Shown one piece after another: positions 54,301 through 57,800 of a DNA stretch of 64,000 nt. The first letter of the stretch is position 1. Each line of letters begins with the position of its first letter. Source of the DNA: Heligmosomoides polygyrus polygyrus (lineage: Eukaryota; Nematoda; Chromadorea; Rhabditida; Heligmosomidae); the NCBI GenBank assembly GCA_947396885.1, contig OX377204.1, positions 52,067,139-52,131,138 on the forward strand, given 5' to 3'. The notes under the pieces were generated by a model, which was not told the DNA's origin, did not search any database, and saw only the letters and a program-made list of their open reading frames with translations. The position numbers and the translations under genes are program-made.

Positions 54301-54716
54301 TTTACTGTTTTTGGCCTTATTTTGCTTCGACCTATTCATTTTCTATCTACCTAGACGTTCTGTCGAGATTGCGGAATCCTTCGTTGTGTCGAGTTTATGC
54401 CGCATGGGGATCATCCCCCTGGAGATGTATGACCTCATTCGAAATTCTAGCGAGGTTTGTTTTTTTTGTAAACGGTCTCTGTATCCTTATTGCTCTCACT
54501 ATTTTACAGTGTAACAAATGCGTCGTTTACCAATTTTCCTCGAAGACCGCTTTTTTAGAAGTGGATCACTCCAGTCCTATACGCTTGTCGGGAACGATTC
54601 GCTGCTTTGCAGAGGCTCTCGAAACATCGTATGTTCAGCTTCTGGCGTTGAATTCTAAACTTCGCCGTGAGGCGATGAAATTGTGCGGGAGCTACACGCG
54701 ACGGGCCTTTGCATGA
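3134..54716 (+). CDS. Large unidentified nematode protein gene, 29 exons, about 1,250 residues
   Basis: Exons joined by matching splice phases: 3134-3325, 10982-11078, 11134-11323, 11403-11491, 24188-24441, 24585-24724, 24757-24917, 25624-25751, 25814-25927, 25992-26073, 26138-26387, 26443-26525, 38699-38749, 38805-38964, 39021-39138, 44364-44450, 44527-44596, 44748-44923, 44963-45140, 46137-46307, 46377-46488, 46546-46597, 46685-46747, 46804-46932, 46987-47049, 47104-47254, 47326-47428, 54355-54454, 54510-54716. They sum to 3,771 nt (1,257 codons with stop). Translation starts MSSPSANADGDD and ends SYTRRAFA. I see no signal peptide, no convincing membrane segment and no known catalytic motif; an acidic stretch (ASEEDDY) lies in exon 18. 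Least certain are both edges of exon 5 and the exon 12-14 junctions, where exon 13 is open in two frames. The function is unknown to me; a nematode-restricted or fast-evolving protein is possible. Confidence 0.8.
3539..3605 (+). repeat. Double-hairpin repeat, copy 1
   Basis: Two adjacent inverted repeats: AGACGTTCAACGGCC against GGCCGCCAAACGTCT, then GGCTTCGCCCC-type pairing. A close relative in the same orientation is at 59590-59655. The surrounding intron shows no other gene signal. Confidence 0.7.
3813..4290. repeat. ACTGGTCCC minisatellite
   Basis: About 40 degenerate copies of a 10-14 bp unit close to TTACTGGTCCCC run in tandem. The frame 3854-4420 stays open only because of the repeat. 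It lies inside intron 1. Confidence 0.85.
4290..4560. repeat. 45-bp tandem repeat, about six units
   Basis: Units resemble TCTGAATCCGG, then CGCGACATTGATGACACC, then TCTTCTCAA, with a period near 45 bp. Because the period is a multiple of three, frames stay open on both strands for several hundred bases. This is a repeat effect, not a gene. Confidence 0.8.
4768..4865. mobile_element. Solo mariner-type terminal fragment
   Basis: TTAGGTTGTCTGGAAAGTTC at 4770 resembles the ends of the intact mariners in this window (TTAGGTTGTTGCAAAAG and similar). No opposite end or transposase is visible; the next element follows at once. Confidence 0.45.
4870..7138 (+). mobile_element. RTE-A LINE copy 1, 5' part inverted, degenerate
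   Basis: From about 5028 the + strand encodes the end of an endonuclease domain (RNGDQRLVTDAKVVPYET), a linker and a reverse transcriptase: NYRPIRLLSHSMKIFERI, AFLDLEKAFDRVPREG, and WTLLYADDVMLASED with the YADD active site. Stops and frameshifts interrupt it near 5689, 6097, 6327 and 6795. Bases 4870-5027 are the same family's 5' end on the opposite strand, ending exactly at the GGTGGCGATG terminus. That is the shape left by twin priming. The 3' end is missing; it changes into RTE-B sequence at about 7139. It lies in intron 1 and is non-functional. Confidence 0.85.
7139..8900 (-). mobile_element. RTE-B LINE fragment, endonuclease half, degenerate
   Basis: Read on the - strand from about 8393: MTICTYNARTLASEASVEDL, then DVIGLTETRRHDLL, KVIVGDFNAKIGPRRSPEEL and FKTTKRRLSPETLELIRQR. 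This is the endonuclease/exonuclease/phosphatase domain and linker of an RTE-type LINE. Frames shift near 8100, 7820 and 7440. The reverse transcriptase is absent. About 8394-8900 is GC-rich and looks like its 5' untranslated region. A different RTE-B copy at 39353-41880 carries the complementary RT half. Confidence 0.85.
8950..9600. repeat. Copies of the TGCTGATCACGAATC dispersed repeat
   Basis: At 9110-9175 ACTTTGTCTAAGGGG, TTATCTGGGGCG and TTGATCACGAATATGATATC match the core unit at 40367-41208. A more diverged copy occurs at 9465-9570 (GGATTATTTGGGATGCTGAA). No gene is seen. Confidence 0.6.
9775..9870. repeat. Short direct repeats (CAGTAACAATCGATCC)
   Basis: Three tandem units of about 34 bp share AATTAACCAGTAACAATCGA and TCCTCAAGCCTC. 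Nothing else is recognisable nearby. Confidence 0.7.
10030..10240. repeat. Two inverted-orientation core repeats
   Basis: Copies of GTGTTCAGCATCCC and CTAGGCGAAGTTTGAGC at 10058-10110, and of ATTCGTGTTCGGCATCC and CTAGGCGAAGTTTGAGCC at 10182-10230. They belong to the family at 40367-41208. An open frame on the - strand (10150-10752) starts in non-repeat DNA and ends here; I do not treat it as a gene. Confidence 0.6.
10345..10465. repeat. Foldback element, about 120 bp
   Basis: AGGGGCCGTATGCTC at the left pairs with GAGCGTACGGCCCC at the right, with inner pairing of CTCCCCCGATGGGGGA-type stretches. The ends resemble those of the hairpin at 27557-27726 (GGGGCCGGATTC). Confidence 0.65.
10982..11491 (+). 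CDS. Exons 2-4 of the large gene
   Basis: Exons are 10982-11078, 11134-11323 and 11403-11491, separated by introns of 55 and 79 nt. Acceptors are ATTCCAG, TTTTCTAG and TATTCAG; donors are GTATGT, GTAAGC and GTGAGT. Phases 0, 1, 2 and 1 join cleanly. Exon 2 reads LLNLVFHMKEFPVREEE and continues to RALAVL. Exon 3 contains VGRLPDNWQLDDEIPSK and FPKIEKEFCIERF. Exon 4 contains LSPDVEELLRKASKDG and ends SESSRS. The composition is mixed helical with no recognisable domain. Confidence 0.85.
12490..14116. mobile_element. TIR element with TAA target duplication (Harbinger-like, non-autonomous)
   Basis: Left end GGCCTATGCTATACTTCGGC and right end reading inward GGCCGATGTTATACTTCG are inverted, and both are flanked by TAA (12487-12489 and 14117-14119). 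The inner 90 bp at each end are GC-rich with GTCGTCGGCAACGTCGTCG blocks. The first 15 bases match the short element at 54996-55130, which also has TAA flanks. A 3-bp TWA duplication is typical of PIF/Harbinger. No transposase domain is recognised inside, so the class is inferred. Confidence 0.6.
14695..14987 (-). mobile_element. tRNA-derived SINE with 10-bp target duplication
   Basis: The - strand begins GGGCGCGTGTAGCGCAGTCG (A-box-like) and carries TGGTTCGGATTTC (B-box-like) about 60 nt on. It ends in CCTTTATCCTTTATCC, a simple-repeat tail. TAACCTTAAA flanks both sides (14685-14694 and 14988-14997). The length of 293 bp fits a SINE. A decayed relative (GGAAGGCTTAGTTGGCC) lies at about 51410-51470. 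Confidence 0.8.
15945..16155. repeat. Tandem duplication, about 120 bp, two units
   Basis: ATCGATATTGGCTTCCCG with CACTTGCTGTCAAGCAC, and ATCGATATTGGCCTCCCG with CACCTGCTGTGAAGCAC, repeat at an interval near 120 bp. No coding potential is seen. Confidence 0.65.
16325..16420. repeat. GC-rich hairpin repeat family
   Basis: GGACGCCGCTGGCGGCGAGC and GCGTTGCCGCAGAAGTG recur in the opposite order at 45680-45800 and partly at 63115-63165. It appears to be a dispersed element with internal dyads. Confidence 0.6.
16504..16750. repeat. 21-bp AT-rich minisatellite
   Basis: About eleven units of CAAATCAAATTCAACGTTTTT run in tandem; because the period is 21, a + strand frame stays open as a seven-residue repeat. 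Inverted copies lie at 17290-17335, just before a mariner. Confidence 0.9.
17011..17217 (-). pseudogene. Helix-turn-helix ORF of a transposase N-terminus
   Basis: The - strand encodes 68 residues including SRSQKEILVKLVFTHEAAQI, then ADVNENTARSIINLFKR and EIFG. The pattern of a short helix, ADVNENTARSIINLF as recognition helix, and a basic end resembles the DNA-binding domain of Tc1/mariner or related transposases. No catalytic domain follows in frame. It is probably a remnant of an element bounded by the 21-bp repeats at 16504-16750 and 17290-17335. Confidence 0.5.
17353..18521 (-). mobile_element. Mariner element, degenerate transposase
   Basis: Left end TTAGGTTGTTGCAAAAGTTC and right end (read inward) TTAGGTTGTTGCGAAAGTTC form TIRs; TA precedes the left end and TG follows the right. 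The length of 1,169 bp fits mariner. The - strand holds transposase pieces: MELSKEDIQGLVLYDFK at the N-terminus, KRCLYVNIKRSRHWVDEGEQ and KIMLSIWWDYKGVIYYELL in the catalytic domain, and EKLLDLLPLSNAMQGKTF at the end. Frameshifts separate them. The same family occurs as a fragment at 61510-62310. Confidence 0.85.
18529..19776 (+). mobile_element. Second mariner, abutting the first
   Basis: The ends are TTAGGCTGGCCGAAAAGTTT and, from the right, TAGGCTGGCCAAAAAGTCTT. The left end starts seven bases after the preceding mariner. The + strand encodes broken transposase: LRCVRWDAKGPIYRELLAAG, then LHDSTRPHVAS, where mariners usually have a HDNARPH motif with the second catalytic Asp (here HDS). The third Asp region is not intact. 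Length is 1.25 kb. It is a different subfamily from its neighbour and is non-functional. Confidence 0.82.
20235..20345 (-). mobile_element. RTE-A LINE, 3' end only
   Basis: The sequence is nearly identical to the last 110 bp of the RTE-A copy at 34058-37209. It covers the C-terminal codons, the stop, and an ATG-repeat tail (CATCATCATTTTCATTAGCG on the + strand). It is severely 5'-truncated, a usual outcome for LINE insertion. Confidence 0.85.
20395..23575 (-). mobile_element. CR1-type LINE, near full length, frameshifted
   Basis: On the - strand, in order: an endonuclease domain (MGGGVAIVVKQGHHAHPIF, CLLLGDFNYPNIQW, APLGSSDHGSVLFN; about 22724-23290), a linker (22209-22710), and a reverse transcriptase (21063-22169). 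The RT holds NYRPVSITSIFCRIFEKIV, VDVICLDFEKAFDRVCHK, SGVPQGCVLSPVLFNIF and VFADDIKIYS with the FADD catalytic pair. The C-terminal domain continues to about 20630 after a frameshift near 21075. The 3' tail is a repeated AAATTTGAATTTG at about 20405-20430. The group call rests on the RT motifs and tail. It is inactive. Confidence 0.85.
23873..24008. repeat. Foldback MITE, family F1, copy 1
   Basis: GCCTTTGTCATACCATCGCT at the left pairs with AGCGATGGTATGACAAAGGC at the right, and GCGACGCCTAATGATA pairs with TATCATTAGGCGTCGC inside. It is about 136 bp. Layout and internal blocks match the copy at 54996-55130. Confidence 0.85.
24188..26525 (+). CDS. Exons 5-12 of the large gene
   Basis: Eight exons carry the central part. 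Exon 5 (about 24188-24441) reads LSTLDSASISEFILQ and later CRCVYDKSTDTIFWTMLL. Its acceptor (GGCCAG) and donor (GAG|GTCGGG, or AAG|GTTTCT at 24411) are weak, so both edges may move. Exons 6-12 follow with good signals: WCFVNDYRYRKVSLIAKL, GVTRKGTISAKIENITN, FQDEFVLVEPPMLVIGY, RGLSLEDQQLLFSQMPWER, AVRLKAIRDSDSEDLL, GIPTLPDGWSTSDKVP and LLPEAWARGIHYAFS. The TAA at 26389 is not the end, because CC|GTAATT at 26388 and TTTTCAG at 26442 splice it out. Many beta-strand-like alternations are present. The intron between exons 6 and 7 would be only 32 nt. Confidence 0.8.
24987..25006. repeat. Poly-C tract, about 20 C
   Basis: A homopolymer of about 20 C lies in the intron between exons 7 and 8. Comparable G runs occur at 52973, 53510, 54919 and 60344. 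Confidence 0.9.
26896..27972 (-). mobile_element. Mariner element split by a hairpin insertion
   Basis: TTAGGGTGGGCCAAAAGTAA at the left and TTACTTTTGGCCCACCCTAA at the right are near-perfect TIRs, each flanked by TA (26894-26895, 27973-27974). The - strand encodes the transposase C-terminal half: EKYVFYVNSAKQRVWARPG, then VLLFDNAALHRARV and PHPPYSPDISPCEYHYF, which is the mariner PYSPDL-type end of the catalytic domain. The N-terminal half is not recognisable beyond the inserted hairpin at 27557-27726. Confidence 0.85.
27557..27726. repeat. Hairpin MITE nested in the mariner
   Basis: GGGGCCGGATTCATCAAAGT at the left pairs with ACTTTGGTGAATCCGGCCCC at the right. Pairing continues inward through GTAACTGCAGTAACTTTAAC, GAGAATTGTA and CGAAAGCTC. 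The arms are about 75 bp around a short centre. No coding capacity. Confidence 0.9.
29336..33851 (-). mobile_element. RTE-A LINE copy 2, full 5' and 3' ends, interrupted
   Basis: CGACATGGTCCTCAAC flanks both sides (29320-29335 and 33852-33867), defining one insertion. The 5' end (33851 leftward) starts GGTGGCGATGTCC, as in copy 3. The - strand then encodes an endonuclease: TRVATLNVGTLTGHSCELVE, FCAVQETRWSC and VIIVAGDLNGHVGAAK (about 33600-32450). The RT (about 30605-29380) has RPIRLLSHSMKIFERIVDG, AFLDLEKAFDRVSREV and LLYADDVMLASEDKG, ending KRDRR. The tail is a GAA repeat. Between the halves lie 1.8 kb of unrelated DNA, and about 470 bp of LINE is missing. It is not functional as it stands. 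Confidence 0.88.
30606..32450. repeat. Unidentified insertion inside RTE-A copy 2
   Basis: It contains two direct units of about 200 bp (about 30975-31150 and 31165-31345) sharing GGTACGAGCTGAC, TCCTGAAGGTAGAACTAAAT and TCCCCGAGGGG. These are followed by 800 bp of unrecognised DNA and a TTC-repeat at 32139-32160. From 32161 to about 32390 it is GC-rich with a GGTACCG dyad. I find no protein motif. It may be a nested non-LTR or non-autonomous element; the exact edges are uncertain. Confidence 0.5.
34058..37209 (+). mobile_element. RTE-A LINE copy 3, full length, frameshifted
   Basis: AGAGAGGGTGAGCTT flanks it (34043-34057 and 37210-37224). It runs from GGTGGCGATGTCC to an ATG-repeat tail, 3,152 bp. 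Endonuclease: RVATLNVGTLTGRSCELVEA, FCAVQETRWSCSK, MVVVAGDLNGHV and TQIDYVLVRRRDQ. RT: SGKATGPDDLPADLWKSKGW, AFLDLEKAFDRVLRDV, GVHQGSALSPLLFVVV and WTLLYADDVMLACEDK. The C-terminal part has LRWTAGVTRLDRVRND and GKRPRGRPKQCW, ending KRDRR. The frame breaks near 34700, 35200, 35480 and 36900. It is head to head with copy 2 across 175 bp of unique DNA. Confidence 0.9.
38699..39138 (+). CDS. Exons 13-15 of the large gene
   Basis: Exons are 38699-38749, 38805-38964 and 39021-39138. Exon 13 can be read in phase 1 (DKVDHCTRIFRGKIAER, matching the phase-1 end of exon 12 and an acceptor at 38804). It can also be read in phase 0 (STTVHGFSEAKSLNE, using an acceptor at 38800). Exon 14 contains FQLVRQAVQHFKDDRSIV and NGDTNLLEILLVVPRI. 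Exon 15 contains LKDKVVVDRPAFLIVFKDE. Codon choice favours G or C at third positions, unlike the flanking intron DNA. Confidence 0.8.
39353..41880 (+). mobile_element. RTE-B LINE, RT half, split by an inverted-repeat element
   Basis: The + strand encodes AGLSIRNACRNFSNFKTKMT and FYSDLFDSHVHLP, then LSLCLTFIDLKKAFDSVETE and LHHLRFADDIVLITPSISQA (FADD active site), and after the insertion MANDLAPELSRRKRVVWGAF and LIDSTVLPALTYASETWAIR. It ends RPLEQVDDQRDDR, followed by a GGTGATACA-type tail. The endonuclease half is absent, a normal 5' truncation. Frameshifts occur near 39615, 39740 and 40090. Bases 40367-41208 are a later insertion. Inactive. Confidence 0.88.
40367..41208. mobile_element. Inverted-repeat element built from dispersed core repeats
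   Basis: GGCACTAGTTAAAAGTTCCG on the left is inverted on the right (CGGAATTTTTAACTAGTGCC), with GAAC on both sides (40363-40366, 41209-41212). Inside are six or more copies of a unit near 60 bp: ACTTTGTCTAGGGGG, TTATTTGGGGTGCTGATCAC, then GAATCTGATATCCG. Left-half copies run one way and right-half copies the other, making a giant palindrome. No ORF. The class is unknown. Confidence 0.85.
42443..43697 (+). mobile_element. Mariner element, 1,255 bp
   Basis: TTAGGTTGGAAAAAAGTCTC and its inverted partner (GACTTTTTTTCCAACCTAA) are flanked by TA (42441-42442, 43698-43699). The + strand transposase has TGDEPWVLYANFRRKRQW-type sequence (broken frame near 43090), then KVMILHDDAKPHVARLTRE and PHPPYSPDLALTDCHFFHAL. 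The spacing fits the mariner DD34D triad. The N-terminal helix-turn-helix region has several stops. Non-functional but with complete ends. Confidence 0.88.
44364..47428 (+). CDS. Exons 16-27 of the large gene
   Basis: Twelve exons: 44364-44450, 44527-44596, 44748-44923, 44963-45140, 46137-46307, 46377-46488, 46546-46597, 46685-46747, 46804-46932, 46987-47049, 47104-47254 and 47326-47428. All phases agree. Readable pieces include FLNLFDLIHDRLSTEL, NYGPRTVLPIRELTFKEL, LYPFGWPGENNLLQDMP, SRVAQLWGYRLDENVSL, QDWIEAVIYACRYRFAQL, EFMRLMGFIDDFDGVISEE, SVNELLIEEICLRFKWKLL and FTHFFHMVNLKFEDIPPFF. The 54-nt introns at 46933-46986 and 47050-47103 are multiples of three without in-frame stops, so retention would keep the frame. 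Confidence 0.82.
45670..45805. repeat. GC-rich hairpin repeat, second copy
   Basis: AAGGCCTTAAGGCCCACAGA, CTTCTGCGGCAACGCC and CCCCGCTGGCGGCGAGCTC match the family at 16325-16420. It lies in the 996-nt intron between exons 19 and 20; the rest of that intron shows nothing recognisable. Confidence 0.6.
47780..50425. repeat. Large foldback with arms of about 480 bp
   Basis: The left arm (47780-48066 plus 49379-49580) is the inverse of the right arm (49930-50425). Matched blocks include CAGGGAATGC, CAGCTTTCCATGGAACTT, GACGAGATCTATGCCA, TAAATGGAT, CAGCCATTAGCAGGG, GTAGTGTTCT and CCCCATCGATG. The left arm is cut by the hAT-like element at 48067-49378. The inner end of each arm carries a copy of the AGATTCGTGACCAGCACCC core repeat. 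About 350 bp of spacer separates the arms. Confidence 0.8.
48067..49378. mobile_element. hAT-type non-autonomous element with 8-bp target duplication
   Basis: The ends are CAGGGATGAGCGGATTAA and TTATCCGCTCATCCCTG, flanked by CTCCCCAT at 48059-48066 and 49379-49386. CAGGG termini and an 8-bp duplication are diagnostic of the hAT superfamily. The 1,312-bp interior has no transposase. The last 110 bp repeat TTATCCG several times, and 48110-48165 holds an inverted ATTATCCGGCG motif. Confidence 0.85.
51405..51800. repeat. Decayed SINE and RTE-B fragments
   Basis: About 51410-51470 resembles the SINE at 14695-14987. At 51655-51760 the + strand reads STIRWASYVVHLIDTSWTRA, matching the RTE-B C-terminus (SKIKWAGNVMRFADTPWTRA). 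Both are short remnants inside intron 27. Confidence 0.6.
51925..52240 (-). pseudogene. Unidentified protein-like ORF opposite intron 27
   Basis: The - strand frame reads MGDSGQEFYTEGLSVIVCE, then QTILFVMKNFPVDGRVVVM, TYLAKMLLYLSEKADDALVL, RNVTEPEDSLGAAAENSF and NIVNMILTLVSRTKSVQ. Composition and codon choice look like true coding sequence, unlike the neighbouring shadow frames. I do not recognise the family and see no matching splice partners on the - strand. It could be a nested antisense exon, a captured fragment or a retrocopy. Confidence 0.45.
53030..53215. repeat. Diverged core repeats
   Basis: TCGCTGAGCACGAATCTGAA at about 53060 and GTCGCTGAAAACGAATCCGA at about 53185 are distant copies of the 40367-41208 core unit, with ATCGATATTGATC segments between them. 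Intron 27 from 53220 to 54350 shows simple G-runs and no gene. Confidence 0.5.
54355..54716 (+). CDS. Last two exons and stop of the large gene
   Basis: Exons 54355-54454 and 54510-54716 have acceptors CTACCTAG and TTTTACAG and are split by a 55-nt intron. The first continues phase 2 from exon 27, 6.9 kb upstream: SVEIAESFVVSSLCRMGI. The last exon contains CNKCVVYQFSSKTAFLEV and ends SYTRRAFA before TGA. Clean phase agreement across such a large transposon-filled gap is the best evidence that all islands belong to one gene. Confidence 0.85.
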
Positions 54717-54820
54717 ACTTCGACTTGCGCCGTCCCGATCTCTCCCGTTTTTTTTTCACATTTTTAAATTCAATTTTGTCAACTTCTCAAATTTTGGATT
54801 TTTAGATTAAAATCTTGAAA

Positions 54821-54853
54821 AATAAATCAATTCTAATTCCGTTTTAGGCAACA
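54821..54853 (+). promoter_or_regulatory. Poly(A) signal and spliced-leader acceptor between the two genes
   Basis: AATAAA (54821-54826) follows the first gene's stop by 104 nt. CCGTTTTAG (54839-54847) then lies 6 nt before an ATG at 54854. A T-rich stretch (54750-54805) lies between the stop and the signal. In nematode operons a downstream gene has a trans-splice acceptor shortly after the upstream poly(A) site. The spacing here is tighter than usual. Confidence 0.5.
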
Positions 54854-57800
54854 ATGAACGTGACGACGTCACATCAGATCGGCTTTCTACCCTCACGACT
54901 TAATTGGCATGCAGCCAAGGGGGGGGGGGGGGAGAGAGAGATTTCTGTGAAAAAATCGGTAAACATGGCGGTAGAACAGAACTGCAGTTGTGTAAGGCCT
55001 ATGTTATACCATCGCTCACACCGAGCGAAGCCTAATGATAAGCTCCCATATCGACACATCGCTTCGCGCGATCGATATGGGAGCTTATCATGAGACATCG
55101 CTCGGCGTGAGCGGTGGTATAACATAGGCCTAAAGGATATCATGCGCGGGATCCGAACTAGGTTTCTGCGGCTTTGTGCGGGATAATACATTGTCCTTTT
55201 GCCTGATGCAACGATGTTTGGTTGTGATCAGAGCTCTAGCGCAGGATGCTACGTCGTTACACCACCGGCGCCGTCGAACAACGCCGCCGACGTAATGGGA
55301 CAGCATCCTACCTGGTGGACAGCGGAGGAGAATACCGGATCGTTCGATTACCGTCTGACACTAAAGTTTTGATTTCTACAAAACACCATTGCAACAGGCT
55401 GTGGACCGCTTGGCGCATGACTCCTGATCGCAAGAAAGCGCCCTTGCCTCAAGCGTTCGAGAAGAGTGTGTTCGGTCCGAAAGTGTCGGCCAGGTGGAAG
55501 CGCACAAAGTCCTCGTCCTTCGCAAGTCATTTATGGATTCTTCTCGCTGTTTAGCATCGTTCTTCGAGCTGTACACGTTGGCCAGTGCGGAGCTGTCGAT
55601 GCCGCGACCGGGCGGTGTGATGCCAGAGCTGTTCCCGCGGGCGTTTGAGTTCGCTCGGTGCGTGCGCGACTCGTCGATGCGGTTCTGGTGCAAGCGTCAA
55701 GTCGTGCTCGTGCCCAAGTCGATCCATCTGCCAAAGATTGTCCGTTTGCAGTTTTCATCTCCTTTCCCCGTATCTCGTCAAAGAGTTCAACTGTTGCTTC
55801 CAGAATGACAACACCTGTCGCTTCTTCCTGTTCGTTAAAGCAGAAGGATTCGAAAGATGGGTACGTTGCACTGAGTCGTTGTTTTAAATGGGGCCACCAA
55901 TGAAATGCTGAAGAACAATTGCGAGGGACGTTAGGGAGAGCGCTAGCTCTTCGGTATTGTGTCAATGTTCAAGGGGAGGAGCAAGACAAATCGAGCGGCG
56001 AAGACGAGTAGAAGTAAGGTAAAGGAACTTGGCTATACAGAAGGCACACCTGGCTCCGTGATGTAATTGTGGGTAGGCTGTTTCTTTCTGCCAACCGCTG
56101 CCTCACGATGATAAGGTAATGAGATCGGCTCTTTCCCGAAGGTCGTAGGTTTGGCCGTAATAAATAGTTGTGAAAGCACCACGTCCGCGTTCTAAGTCCA
56201 TACGAAACTCCATGTGGAGGGATGTTCCGAAAAGATTCGCTTAAGCGAAAGAGAGAGGTTGGAGGTGTTTCTTTCATTCGCTGGACATTGAGCAGTGACG
56301 GTCTTTCTATATTTAATCCAACTTCATTGGAAGGCAGGATATAATATAGGTTGGCCGAAATGTTCCGTTTGTTTTCTACCAAGAACTGCGTCTACCTCCT
56401 CCACAGGCAGGATACATGAGGCCAAGAAGCCTTCAGGGGCACTTCATAAAGAGTCCTGTCTGCCTCAGATTGACTCCACCGTATGGGCTTTTGTGAGATG
56501 TGATTAACGTACACAAATCAGCGTTCCATTCTTCCCTGATTAAAAACTCAAAACCCTCAGACCTCGCTCAAAACTCTGCTTCATCAAAGGCTTGGACGGG
56601 AAAGTCAGCGGTGAATTCATCAAGGAGACAGTTACTCTACCAAATAGTTCATCGCTAGATCGTCCATGTCCAGAATGGATAACAAGCATGTTAGGTTGAG
56701 GCACTACTACAGTAGAGAAGATTCTGATTCAATGGATTTAGTTAACGAGAGTCTAAATACAAATCTCATAGCCGGAAGTGAGATCGAAATTGACTCCTCA
56801 CACGGTAAGGTCAGCGATTCTTTCAGACACTTGGCAGAGGCAACGTACTGACATGAAGCTTTTCATCTTCTCATTGCAGTCAGCAGGAAGATGGGGATCC
56901 TGCCAGTCTGCTCCTCCTGCTTGTTCCTAACCTAAGCTGTTCCTGAGAACATCCATCGCTACAAATAGGAGTTAATATATTCATCAGCACAGTCGTAGGG
57001 CTATTTGGCTTTTACGAAAACTCAAGCAGCCCCTCAGACCTCGCTTCTATTGAAATTTGGTTCAGGGAGTGGAAAGGAATGCTGTTATAGAAGTTGCTGC
57101 TAGGTGGAACTGAAAGAGTTCCGAACCCCTCTTATTTCTCGAGTGGCACCGAACCCCACCTCGAAATGCATGCATTCTACGCAGGTCAAACTGGGAGGTG
57201 AAACGGTCCTGCCTCTCGTTCTACCCCGTTCTCATTGGCACTTTCTTGGAGTCTTCCATGTTAAGAAACTGTTTCTAGACAGGCGATGCTGGAACCGAAG
57301 TGCTTGAGTTTTTTGGTTCACACATGGTTGCGCCCGAGTTACTTATTCGAATAGGTATTCGAATGATTTCCACTCGAATTTGAATATTCGAAATATGTGA
57401 GCTTCCGAAATCAGTCGAATATTCGAACAATTTTCGAGAGCATAACTATAGCTTATACGCCTTCATTTTTGGAAGACCGTCCACTAGAACAATGGGGATA
57501 GTGGATGGTCGAGCATTGTGCCGGTCAATATCTTGTATCCATGTCGTTGAGGAGTTCCGATTCTGTTGATCGTTCAGCTCAAAATCCCAGGACGAATCAG
57601 CATCGACTTCTGTGGATGCTTGTAATCGCACCCCAACACTTTTCTCCATATGAGGAAGTTTACAGGATGAGTTCGCTGCGTCCACAACAGAGTATGAGCA
57701 CTACGATAAGAAAGAGTTGTTCCCAGCCAACGGAAAGCTTCCGCCGTGGGACAAGGGCGCCTCTGGGAAGGTATGCTGCCCCATTGCTCTAGCCCTATGG

